Positions 7,110 to 13,233 are shown, numbered from the stretch's first letter. The stretch is DNA of 13,233 bases from an uncultured Collinsella sp. (GCA_900551815.1 URXE01000059.1:1-13233); one strand, 5' to 3'. The notes: generated by a model from the sequence alone, not told the origin. A program made the numbers and translations.

Positions 7110-7295
7110 GGAAACTGCAGCCCACTTTTCGGCCGAGTTGTGGGCTGCAGTTTCCGTTTGAGGCCCTTGGCGGAAAGTGTATCCCGGAATAGGGGCTCAA
7201 AACGGGTTGCAGTTTCCGGTTGATGGCCCTAGCGGAAGCCGCATCCCATTCCGAGGCCCCAAACCGGGACACGCTTTCCGGCGCATGGCCGGCAC
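7110..7295. repeat. Tandem array of three 62-nt hairpin units
   Basis: Three units start at 7110, 7172 and 7234, an exact 62-nt period. TTTCCG recurs at 7151, 7213 and 7275, and GGAAA/GGAAG opens each unit. Unit 1 forms a perfect 16-bp hairpin (7110-7125 with 7140-7155, arm GGAAACTGCAGCCCAC). Unit 2 pairs 7171-7186 with 7203-7218 at 13 of 16 positions. Unit 3 pairs 7233-7247 with 7266-7280 at 11 of 15. The array lies just after xdhD, with no open frame of credible coding character. Unit 1 could act as a transcription end, but no T run follows. Confidence 0.85.
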
Positions 7296-7320
7296 CGCCA
7301 GACTGCCGGGTCCCATCGAA

Positions 7321-7385
7321 GTTGCGGTGGAATAGGGACTGTTTTGGAGGACTGGAGCCCCAAACAGTCCCTATTCCACCGCAAC
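7321..7385. repeat. Palindromic hairpin repeat, copy 2 (downstream of the xdh operon)
   Basis: A perfect 24-bp stem joins 7321-7344 and 7362-7385 around a 17-nt loop. The core TTGCGGTGGAATAGGGACT differs from the copy at 3179 in two positions, and both changes are matched in the opposite arm. There is no flanking T-tract and no obvious target duplication. It begins 25 nt after the 62-nt tandem array. Confidence 0.88.
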
Positions 7386-7472
7386 ATACCATGGGGCGGC
7401 GGGGGATCCGATGCGTACTCGTGGTGAGGTCGTGAGCCTGTAAAAGGTGTGCGTGCGCTTGCCGTTCGTATC

Positions 7473-7481
7473 TGCTATCAT
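7473..7481 (+). promoter_or_regulatory. Extended -10 promoter of tRNA-Leu
   Basis: TGCTATCAT has TG (7473-7474), one base, then TATCAT (7476-7481, five of six to consensus). Initiation near 7488 would give about 13 nt before the mature tRNA 5' end at 7501. No good -35 box is at normal distance. Confidence 0.6.
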
Positions 7482-7500
7482 TCCTAGTCTGTGCGCTCAT

Positions 7501-7584
7501 GCGGGCGTGGCGGAATTGGTAGACGCGCCAGATTTAGGTTCTGGTGGGATTCCCGTGAAGGTTCGAGTCCTTTCGCCCGCACCA
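7501..7584 (+). tRNA. tRNA-Leu(UAG)
   Basis: The 84-nt gene encodes its own CCA end (7582-7584). The acceptor stem pairs GCGGGCG (7501-7507) with CGCCCGC (7574-7580), and the discriminator is A7581. The anticodon stem is CCAGA/TCTGG (7528-7532 with 7540-7544). The loop TTTAGGT gives anticodon TAG at 7535-7537, which reads CUA and probably CUG. The D-loop region has GGAATTGGTAGAC, the long variable arm has GGGATTCCC, and the T loop is TTCGAGT. The class II long variable arm plus the A discriminator fit tRNA-Leu. Confidence 0.98.
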
Positions 7585-7592
7585 ACGCACCT

Positions 7593-7623
7593 GCGTCGGC
7601 TTTCGCCGTCGCGACTCTTTGTT
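7593..7623 (+). terminator. Weak terminator-like hairpin after tRNA-Leu
   Basis: GCGTCGGC (7593-7600) pairs with GCCGTCGC (7605-7612) with one T-T mismatch around a TTTC loop. A mixed, T-rich tail, GACTCTTTGTT, follows. It starts 8 nt after the CCA end. The stem is good but the tail is poor, so it may leak or only mark 3' processing. Confidence 0.4.
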
Positions 7624-7651
7624 GCATAAAGGTACCAGCACCTCAGATAAG
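7622..7651 (+). promoter_or_regulatory. Candidate tig promoter
   Basis: TTGCAT (7622-7627) and GATAAG (7646-7651) are separated by 18 nt. Each matches four of six consensus bases. Start near 7658 would give a leader of about 18 nt that includes the AGGAGG site. Read-through from the tRNA promoter is an alternative. Confidence 0.35.
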
Positions 7652-7663
7652 CTGGGCAGTATG

Positions 7664-7670
7664 AGGAGGA
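7664..7670 (+). promoter_or_regulatory. Shine-Dalgarno site that sets the tig start at TTG 7676
   Basis: AGGAGGA lies inside a longer in-frame reading that begins at ATG 7619 or ATG 7661, so those ATGs cannot be its target. It is 6 nt (from AGGAGG) before TTG 7676 and only 3 nt before GTG 7673. Starting at TTG also gives an N-terminus of the form MNIT, usual for trigger factor. Confidence 0.75.
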
Positions 7671-7675
7671 ACGTG

Positions 7676-8974
7676 TTGAACATCACCGCTTCTGACGTCA
7701 AGGACGCCAAGCTCACCGCTACGGTCACCATCCCGGCCGCCGACGTCGACGCCGCGATCAAGAAGGCCTACAAGGACACCGCCAAGAAGTACCGCTTCCC
7801 GGGCTTCCGCGCCGGTAAGGCTCCCCGTCCGGTCATCGACTCTGCTCTTGGCGCCGAGGCTACCCTCGCTCAGGCCACCAACGACCTGATCGCCGCCAAC
7901 GAGCCCGTCGTCCTCAACGAGCTGGACATCGTCCCCACCAAGAGCGGTGACTACAAGGAGCTCGACCTCGCCAAGGATCACGAGGACTACACCTACACCG
8001 TCGAGTTCTCCCTGCATCCTGCCGCTGAGCTTTCCTCCTTCGACGCCGTTGAGATCGAGATGCCTCCCGCAGAGGTCACCGAGTCCGAGATCAACAACCA
8101 GGTCGAGATGCTCCTCAACTACCGTGCCACTTTCGAGGACGTCGAGGGCCGCGCCGTCGAGGCTGACGACTATGTGACCGTCGACCTCAAGGCCGTTGAG
8201 AACGCCGACAACTTCGCCGCCGAGGGCCGCATGCTCATCGCCGGCAGCGACAGCAACCCCAAGGAGTTCAACGAGGCCCTGATCGGCGCTAACGTTGACG
8301 ACGTCAAGACCGTCACCTGGACCGACGAGGTCGAGGAGGGCGAGGAGGCCGAGACCCACACCGTCGAGGTCACCGTCAAGGGCATCAAGGTCCGCAACAC
8401 CCCCGAGCTCACCGACGAGCTCGTCAAGTCCGACTTTGGCTTTGACAGCATCGACGCTATGCGCGACGCCATCAAGATCGAGATCGAGCAGGACAAGGCT
8501 TCCCGCCTGCCGGCCGAGAAGGAGAACCGTTGCGTCTCCGCTCTCGCTGAGCGCCTGCAGCTTGACGAGATGGACGCCGACTACGAGCAGTCCGTCTTTG
8601 AGGAGCTTGGCCAGAACTTCCTGTCCAACCTCGCTGCCCGCGGCATGACGCTGGACACCTGGCTGCCCGCTTCCGGCCTGACCATGGAGCAGTTCATCGG
8701 CGACCTGCACAAGCAGGCCAACGACGTTGCCCGTGAGTCCCTGGCGCTCGACGCCCTCGCCCGTGAGCTCAAGATTGAGGTCACCGAGGACGACATCAAC
8801 GCCGAGTTCGAGAAGGCCGGCGTCAAGGACGTCGAGGCTTCCAAGGCCGAGTTCATCGCCGATGGCCGCATGCCTGCCGTCCGCGAGTCCATCCGTCGCT
8901 CCAAGGCCGTCGACCACCTGGTCGAGAACGCCAAGGTGACCGAGGTCGACGAGACCGCCAAGGACGCCGAGTAA
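7676..8974 (+). CDS. tig: Trigger factor, ribosome-associated chaperone
   Basis: Trigger factor binds the ribosome near the exit tunnel and shelters nascent chains. It has 432 residues from the TTG start, the usual length. The ribosome-binding signature GFRAGKAP is at 43-50, the same place as GFRxGK in the E. coli protein. A central FKBP-like domain covers about 145-235, and a helical C-terminal chaperone domain about 240-432. The FKBP domain is divergent. Where E. coli has a GxGxxIPGFE stretch, this protein reads AGSDSNPKEFNEALIG, so prolyl isomerase activity may be reduced (inference). The tail is acidic and low-complexity (VTEVDETAKDAE). The order tig-clpP-clpX is the classic arrangement. 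A hairpin in the 160-nt gap separates it from clpP. The TTG start may lower the rate of initiation. Confidence 0.96.
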   Translation: MNITASDVKDAKLTATVTIPAADVDAAIKKAYKDTAKKYRFPGFRAGKAPRPVIDSALGAEATLAQATNDLIAANEPVVLNELDIVPTKSGDYKELDLAKDHEDYTYTVEFSLHPAAELSSFDAVEIEMPPAEVTESEINNQVEMLLNYRATFEDVEGRAVEADDYVTVDLKAVENADNFAAEGRMLIAGSDSNPKEFNEALIGANVDDVKTVTWTDEVEEGEEAETHTVEVTVKGIKVRNTPELTDELVKSDFGFDSIDAMRDAIKIEIEQDKASRLPAEKENRCVSALAERLQLDEMDADYEQSVFEELGQNFLSNLAARGMTLDTWLPASGLTMEQFIGDLHKQANDVARESLALDALARELKIEVTEDDINAEFEKAGVKDVEASKAEFIADGRMPAVRESIRRSKAVDHLVENAKVTEVDETAKDAE

Positions 8975-8995
8975 TTCTCGCCACCTTTTCCGCGA

Positions 8996-9009
8996 GCGCA
9001 TGGATGCGC
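8996..9009. repeat. Perfect palindrome GCGCAT-GG-ATGCGC between tig and clpP
   Basis: The 14-nt sequence has two 6-nt arms and a GG centre, 22 nt after the tig stop. TAAAGT (9021-9026) 11 nt downstream could be a -10 box for clpP, which would place this palindrome at the -35 position like an operator. No match to CIRCE or HAIR heat-shock operators is visible. Confidence 0.4.
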
Positions 9010-9050
9010 CCGTGATGGGGTAAAGTTATACACCGGTTATCCGGTTGCTT

Positions 9051-9097
9051 CGTACGGTGCCAGCCAATGCATAGCATGCGGGCACCGTACGTTTGTC
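9051..9097 (+). terminator. Hairpin between tig and clpP, terminator-like
   Basis: CGTACGGTGCC (9051-9061) pairs perfectly with GGCACCGTACG (9081-9091). The 19-nt loop holds a smaller GCAT/ATGC hairpin. The tail TTTGTC (9092-9097) is only partly T-rich. It may end tig transcripts partially, or form a 5' stabilising structure if clpP is transcribed from upstream. Confidence 0.45.
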
Positions 9098-9136
9098 TAG
9101 AACCACTATTGGTCCGTAAGAGAAATGGAGATGCGT

Positions 9137-9757
9137 ATGATCGCTAAGTTCGATTCCGCCCTCGTGCCATACGTTATCGAGCAGACGCCGCGCGGCGAGC
9201 GCAGCTACGATATCTATTCGCGCCTGCTCAACGACCGCATCATCTTCTTGGGCGAGGAGATCAACTCCGTCAGCGCCAACCTGGTCGTTGCCCAGCTGCT
9301 GCATCTTGAGAGCCAGGATGCCGAGAAGGATATCTCGCTCTACATCAATTCGCCCGGCGGCGAGGTCTACTCCGGTCTGGCGATTCTGGACACCATGAAC
9401 TTCATTAAGCCGCAGGTTTCCACCATTTGCGTCGGTATGGCCGCATCTATGGCCGCCGTGCTGCTTTCGGCCGGCGCCAAGGGCAAGCGCTTCTGCCTGC
9501 CGCACTCCAAGGTCATGATTCACCAGCCCAGCGGCGGTGCCCAGGGTCAGCAGACCGAGATCGAGATCGTGGCCGAGGAGATCAAGAAGACTCGCCACGA
9601 GCTCAACCAGATCCTGTCCGATGCCTCGGGCCAGCCGATCGAGAAGGTCCAGGCCGATACCGAGCGTGACAACTACCTGACCGCTGCCGAGGCCCTCGAC
9701 TACGGCCTGATCGACCGTATCGTCACCTCGCGCGATCTCGCGGCGAAGGACGCCTAG
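9137..9757 (+). CDS. clpP: ATP-dependent Clp protease proteolytic subunit ClpP
   Basis: This is the serine peptidase that forms the double-ring chamber of ClpXP/ClpAP-type proteases in the cytoplasm. The 206-residue product has the triad S104 (GMAASMAA), H129 (MIHQPSGG) and D178 (TERDNY), plus the oxyanion-side SPGGEV at 72-77. The N-terminal PYVIEQTPRGERSYDIYSRLL (11-31) is the hallmark region. The start at 9137 is chosen because GGAG (9127-9130) is 6 nt upstream. In-frame ATGs at 9125 and 9131 would add four or two residues, with poor or no ribosome sites. The clpX start lies one base after the clpP stop, so they are coupled. A promoter is not obvious in the upstream gap, which is full of small inverted repeats. 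ClgR-type control is common in Actinobacteria, but I see no clear site. Confidence 0.97.
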   Translation: MIAKFDSALVPYVIEQTPRGERSYDIYSRLLNDRIIFLGEEINSVSANLVVAQLLHLESQDAEKDISLYINSPGGEVYSGLAILDTMNFIKPQVSTICVGMAASMAAVLLSAGAKGKRFCLPHSKVMIHQPSGGAQGQQTEIEIVAEEIKKTRHELNQILSDASGQPIEKVQADTERDNYLTAAEALDYGLIDRIVTSRDLAAKDA

Positions 9758-9758
9758 G

Positions 9759-11171
9759 ATGGCAGGTAACATGCAGGACAACTTTGACGAGAACGGCAAT
9801 CCCATCCGCTGCTCCTTCTGCGGAAAAGAGCAGGGCCAGGTCCGTCGTCTCGTAAAGGGCCCGACCAACATCTTTATCTGTGACGAGTGCGTTGCCGCCT
9901 GCTCCGAGATCCTTGAAGAGTCGTTGGCTTCGGACTTTATGGACGCCGCCCGCAACGGCAATCTCCCGGGTTTCCTCAACGACCACGGCCAGGCTGCCTC
10001 TCAGCCCGCCGTTGACCCCGAGACGGAGGGTTTTGAGCTTGAGGACGACCGCCAGGTCATCACGCACGTGCCGACGCCGCACGAGATCTATGACGAGCTT
10101 TCGGCCTATGTTATGGGCCAGGAAGATGCTAAGCGCGCCATGTCGGTTGCCGTGTACAACCACTACCGTCGCGTGATCGAGGGCGGTGCCGCGGTGTCCG
10201 CCCTTGACGAGGCATCGGGCATGGGCGCCCAGTTTGACGATGACATGGACGAGGTGGAACTCGCCAAGTCCAACATTTTGCTGCTTGGCCCCACCGGTAC
10301 CGGTAAGACCCTGCTGGCTCAGACGCTCGCGCGCATCCTCGAGGTGCCGTTTGCCATCGCCGACGCCACCGCGCTCACCGAGGCCGGTTACGTGGGCGAG
10401 GACGTGGAGAACATCCTACTCAAGCTCATCAACGCCGCCGATGGCGATATCGAGCGCGCGCAGGTGGGCATCATCTACGTGGACGAGATCGATAAGATCG
10501 CCCGCAAGGCCGAGAACCTCTCCATCACCCGCGATGTTTCGGGCGAGGGCGTTCAGCAGGCGTTGCTTAAGATTCTTGAGGGCACGGTGGCAAGCGTTCC
10601 GCCCACCGGCGGCCGCAAGCATCCTCAGCAGGAGCTGCTGCAGATCGACACGACGAACATTCTGTTCATCTGCGGCGGTGCCTTTGTGGGTCTGGATAAG
10701 ATCATTGCCGATCGCGTGGGCAACAAGGGCGTGGGCTTTAACTCCGAGATCGCCGGCCCCACTTCGGTCGACGAGAACGACCTGCTGCGTCAGGTGCTCC
10801 CGCAGGACCTCAACGCCTTTGGCATGATCCCCGAGTTCGTGGGTCGTACGCCCGTCGTCACCCAGACGCAGGCGCTCGACGAGGACGACCTGGTGTCAAT
10901 CCTGACCGAGCCCAAGAACGCCGTGGTGCGCCAGTACCGCAAGATGTTCCAGCTCGAGGACGTCGATCTTGAGTTTGAGGACGCCGCCCTGCACGAGATT
11001 GCCCGCATGGCGCTTGCCCGCAAGACCGGCGCCCGCGGCCTGCGCGCCATCTGCGAGGACGTGCTGCAGCAGACGATGTTCGACCTCCCCAGCGAGGAGG
11101 GCGTTTCCAAGGTCGTCGTAACCGAAGCCGCCGTAAAGGGCGAAGAACAGCCCCAGCGTATCTACGGCTAG
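9759..11171 (+). CDS. clpX: ClpX, AAA+ unfoldase of the Clp protease
   Basis: ClpX is a hexameric ATPase that recognises, unfolds and feeds proteins into ClpP. This 470-residue protein has the N-terminal zinc domain with C18, C21, C41, C44. It also has Walker A GPTGTGKT (177-184), pore loop GYVGE (210-214), Walker B YVDEID (240-245) and the RKH loop GGRKHP (284-289). The ClpP-docking loop reads VGF (325-327) where E. coli has IGF. It is about 45 residues longer than E. coli ClpX. The extra length lies in the linker after the zinc domain (about 50-105) and in an acidic insert just before Walker A (about 142-168, FDDDMDEVE). AAGGA (9746-9750) precedes the ATG at 9759 by 8 nt. A later in-frame ATG at 9771 is less well supported. 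A strong terminator follows. Confidence 0.97.
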   Translation: MAGNMQDNFDENGNPIRCSFCGKEQGQVRRLVKGPTNIFICDECVAACSEILEESLASDFMDAARNGNLPGFLNDHGQAASQPAVDPETEGFELEDDRQVITHVPTPHEIYDELSAYVMGQEDAKRAMSVAVYNHYRRVIEGGAAVSALDEASGMGAQFDDDMDEVELAKSNILLLGPTGTGKTLLAQTLARILEVPFAIADATALTEAGYVGEDVENILLKLINAADGDIERAQVGIIYVDEIDKIARKAENLSITRDVSGEGVQQALLKILEGTVASVPPTGGRKHPQQELLQIDTTNILFICGGAFVGLDKIIADRVGNKGVGFNSEIAGPTSVDENDLLRQVLPQDLNAFGMIPEFVGRTPVVTQTQALDEDDLVSILTEPKNAVVRQYRKMFQLEDVDLEFEDAALHEIARMALARKTGARGLRAICEDVLQQTMFDLPSEEGVSKVVVTEAAVKGEEQPQRIYG

Positions 11172-11192
11172 ACCTGCCTAAAACGTGTTTGC

Positions 11193-11229
11193 AAATAGCC
11201 TCCGACCACCCGCGGTCGGAGGCTATTTT
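11193..11229 (+). terminator. Intrinsic terminator of clpPX
   Basis: AAATAGCCTCCGACC (11193-11207) pairs perfectly over 15 bp with 11214-11228 around a 6-nt loop, and the 3' arm ends in ATTTT. The A-run on the left and T-run on the right make it potentially bidirectional. It begins 22 nt after the clpX stop. Confidence 0.92.
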
Positions 11230-11257
11230 ATATATACGCAATAACCCCAACTACCTG

Positions 11258-11266
11258 TGTTATTCT
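11258..11266 (+). promoter_or_regulatory. Extended -10 promoter of valS
   Basis: TGTTATTCT carries TG (11258-11259), one base, then TATTCT (11261-11266, four of six with T1, A2, T3, T6). Initiation near 11273 would leave a leader of about 109 nt before valS, containing the hairpin described below. No -35 box is clear. Confidence 0.5.
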
Positions 11267-11321
11267 GTGTGTTTGTTTAAGCCTCAGCGAAGTCATTCAG
11301 ACTGAAGTAATCGATACCTAA

Positions 11322-11375
11322 GGGGAGGAATGCAGACCCTGGCGGGCCTACATTCCTCCCCGGCGGGACAGGGAG
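11322..11375 (+). promoter_or_regulatory. valS leader structure with alternative pairings over the RBS
   Basis: GGGGAGGAATG (11322-11332) pairs perfectly with CATTCCTCCCC (11351-11361), leaving an 18-nt loop. No T-tract follows, so it is not a terminator. CTCCC (11356-11360) in the right arm is also complementary to the valS ribosome site GGGAG (11371-11375). CCCTG (11337-11341) in the loop is complementary to CAGGG (11369-11373). The leader can therefore free or hide the ribosome site. It lacks the T-box consensus (AGGGUGGNACCGCG), and its TGGC would not match an ACCA tRNA end, so a standard T-box is unlikely. Confidence 0.55.
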
Positions 11376-11381
11376 AGATAT

Positions 11382-13233
11382 ATGGAAGAAATGCCCAAGA
11401 ACTATGATCCGTCGACCAACGAGCCGGCGATCCTGCAGAAGTGGCTCGACGGCGGCTACTACAAGCGCCGCGCGGGCGTGGGCGACTGCACCGTCACCAT
11501 TCCGCCTCCCAATGTGACCGGTAAGCTCCATATGGGCCACGCCACCGATGACTCCATCCAGGATGCCATCATCCGTATGGCCCGCATGCGCGGCAAGTCT
11601 ACGCGCTGGGTGCTGGGCACCGACCACGCCGGTATCGCCACGCAGACCAAGGTCGACAAGAAGCTCAAGAGTGAGGGCATTAGCCGCCTGGAGATTGGTC
11701 GCGACAAGTTTGTCGACGCCTGCTGGGATTGGACCCACGAGTACGGCGGCATCATCGTCGAGCAGATCAAGCGCATGGGCTGCTCCGTCGACTTCGACAA
11801 CGAGCGCTTTACCATGGATGAGGACTACGCGCAGGCCGTGCGCAAGGTCTTCTGCGACTGGTACCACGACGGCCTGATCTATCGCGGCAAGCGCATCGTC
11901 AACTGGTGCCCCAACTGCACCACCGCCATCTCAGACGACGAGGCCGAGTATAAGGACGAGAAGGGCCACCTGTGGCACCTGCGCTACCCGCTGACCGAGC
12001 CGGTCAACGGCCAGGATTACATCGTCGTCGCCACCACGCGCCCCGAGACCATGCTCGGCGACACGGGCGTCGCCGTCTCTCCGAAGGATCCTGAGAAGGC
12101 CGCCTTTGTGGGTAAGACCGTCAAGCTTCCCATCGTCGACCGCGAGATTCCCATCTTTGAGGATTGGCACGTCGACGCCAACTTTGGTTCCGGCTTTGTT
12201 AAGGTCACCCCGGCCCACGACCCCAACGATTACGCCATGGGTCAGGCTCACGATCTGCCGCAGATCAACATCTTCGACGAGCACGCGGTGGTCGTCGAGG
12301 GCTATGGCGAGTTCACCGGCATGAACCGCGACGAGTGCCGCGAGGCCGTCATCAAGTGGTTCGAGGAGCACGACCTGCTCGATCACGTCGAGGACCTCGA
12401 TCACTCCGTCATGCACTGCTACCGTTGCGACTCCGCGCTGGAGCCGTGGCTGTCCGAGCAGTGGTTTGTGGCCGTCGACAAGCTCAAGGGGCCGGCGCTC
12501 GACGCCGTCAACTCCGGCAAGGTCACCTTCCATCCCGCGCGTTGGACGCAGACCTACACCACCTGGATGGAGAACCTCAAGGACTGGTGCATCAGCCGCC
12601 AGCTGTGGTGGGGCCATCGCATCCCCGTGTTCTACTGCGAGGACTGCGGCTGGGAGGACGCCCTTACCGAGGACACCGACGTGTGCCCCAAGTGCGGCGG
12701 CCACCACGTGCATCAGGACGAGAACGTGCTGGATACCTGGTTCAGCTCGCAGCTGTGGACCTTTGCCACGCAGGGCTGGCCGCAAAAGCCGGAGCTGCTC
12801 GAGGGTCATCACCCCACGACGGCGCTCGTCACCGCGCGCGACATCATCGCACTGTGGGTCGCCCGCATGGTCATGAGCTCGCTGTACTTCCTGGACGAGG
12901 TGCCGTTTAAGGACGTCGTCATCTACCCGACGATCCTGGCCAAGGACGGCAGCCGCATGTCCAAGTCCAAGGGCAACGGCGTTGACCCCATGGACCTCAT
13001 CGGTATGTACGGCGCCGACGCCATGCGCTACAACCTGCTCACGCTGTGCACCAACAACCAGGACGTCAAGTTCGACGCGAACATCGACAAGAAGACCAAG
13101 AAGCTCATCGACAGCCCGCGTACCGATCAGGCCAAGAGCTTTGTGACCAAGATCTGGAACGCCAGCCGCTTCCTGCTCATGAACATGGAGGGCTACACGC
13201 CCGGCGAGCCCGTCGTGGAGACGCCGGCCGACG
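11382..13233 (+). CDS. valS: Valyl-tRNA synthetase (3' end beyond the window)
   Basis: This class I synthetase charges tRNA-Val and edits mischarged threonine. The first 617 codons are present without a stop; the family usually has about 880 residues, so the end of the anticodon-binding domain and the C-terminal arm are missing. The catalytic HIGH motif reads HMGH (50-53) after PPPNVTGKL. The KMSKS loop reads RMSKS (525-529). The editing domain has TTRPET (218-223). Cysteine pairs C176/C179, C346/C349, C419/C422 and C435/C438 look like zinc knuckles. The start at 11382 has GGGAG (11371-11375) 6 nt upstream. An in-frame ATG at 11391 would lack that spacing. It follows the clpX terminator and probably has its own promoter and a structured leader, so it is not an extension of clpPX. 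Confidence 0.97.
   Translation, partial: MEEMPKNYDPSTNEPAILQKWLDGGYYKRRAGVGDCTVTIPPPNVTGKLHMGHATDDSIQDAIIRMARMRGKSTRWVLGTDHAGIATQTKVDKKLKSEGISRLEIGRDKFVDACWDWTHEYGGIIVEQIKRMGCSVDFDNERFTMDEDYAQAVRKVFCDWYHDGLIYRGKRIVNWCPNCTTAISDDEAEYKDEKGHLWHLRYPLTEPVNGQDYIVVATTRPETMLGDTGVAVSPKDPEKAAFVGKTVKLPIVDREIPIFEDWHVDANFGSGFVKVTPAHDPNDYAMGQAHDLPQINIFDEHAVVVEGYGEFTGMNRDECREAVIKWFEEHDLLDHVEDLDHSVMHCYRCDSALEPWLSEQWFVAVDKLKGPALDAVNSGKVTFHPARWTQTYTTWMENLKDWCISRQLWWGHRIPVFYCEDCGWEDALTEDTDVCPKCGGHHVHQDENVLDTWFSSQLWTFATQGWPQKPELLEGHHPTTALVTARDIIALWVARMVMSSLYFLDEVPFKDVVIYPTILAKDGSRMSKSKGNGVDPMDLIGMYGADAMRYNLLTLCTNNQDVKFDANIDKKTKKLIDSPRTDQAKSFVTKIWNASRFLLMNMEGYTPGEPVVETPAD

Noticed and set aside
3121..7500. A CRISPR array or an integrated mobile element
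   Set aside because: The repeats are hairpins with short or no spacers, there is no cas gene, integrase, transposase or attachment-site duplication, and the tRNA-Leu 3' end is not repeated nearby.
7447..7761. Small frames across the tRNA on both strands (for example 7447-7629 plus, 7534-7761 minus)
   Set aside because: They are translations of the tRNA-Leu gene and the start of tig, a well-known source of false proteins.
11271..11321. A valine-containing leader peptide before valS (GTT, GTC, GTA codons ending in TAA at 11319)
   Set aside because: No ATG, GTG or TTG start lies in that frame downstream of the promoter, and valine codons are sparse, so classical attenuation is not supported.
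11322..11361. T-box riboswitch for valS
   Set aside because: The conserved AGGGUGGNACCGCG is not present, TGGC does not complement an ACCA tRNA end, and the leader is short with no recognisable Stem I.
11330..11407. A 25-codon upstream frame overlapping the valS start
   Set aside because: GGAGG lies only one base before its ATG, too close for efficient initiation, and the ATG is inside the hairpin arm.

Overview
The window is GC-rich and tightly packed, with strong Shine-Dalgarno sites (GGAG/GGAGG) and a trigger factor-clpP-clpX-valS order. Protein style, codon choice and the intergenic hairpins suggest a Coriobacteriia gut actinobacterium, most likely Collinsella or a close relative. This is inference from remembered family resemblance; no search was run. 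All complete genes lie on the + strand.

Bases 1-3120 hold a non-coding stretch (1-398), a two-gene operon for a MobA-type molybdopterin nucleotidyltransferase and a DUF3343 Se/S-carrier-like protein with an unusual cysteine-rich N-terminus, then a monocistronic hexameric glutamate dehydrogenase ending in a strong terminator. Bases 3121-7500 hold a two-gene molybdenum hydroxylase operon: an FAD subunit and a fused 2Fe-2S/molybdopterin subunit resembling E. coli YgfM/XdhD. Members of one palindromic repeat family lie on both sides of it, and a tandem array of three 62-nt hairpin units lies downstream. Bases 7501-7584 are tRNA-Leu(UAG). From 7676 the protein quality-control block runs tig, clpP, clpX, then valS, which is cut by the window end.

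The genes fall into two groups. The first is molybdenum-cofactor and possibly selenium-linked purine or heterocycle hydroxylation: MobA could act on cofactor, the DUF3343 protein may carry Se or S, and XdhD with its FAD partner is the enzyme. Glutamate dehydrogenase could assimilate ammonia from such catabolism. The second is protein folding and turnover: trigger factor at the ribosome and the ClpXP protease.

The most unusual material is non-coding: a hairpin family whose two full copies differ by compensatory base changes, an exact-period tandem hairpin array, and a valS leader with mutually exclusive pairings that could hide its ribosome-binding site.
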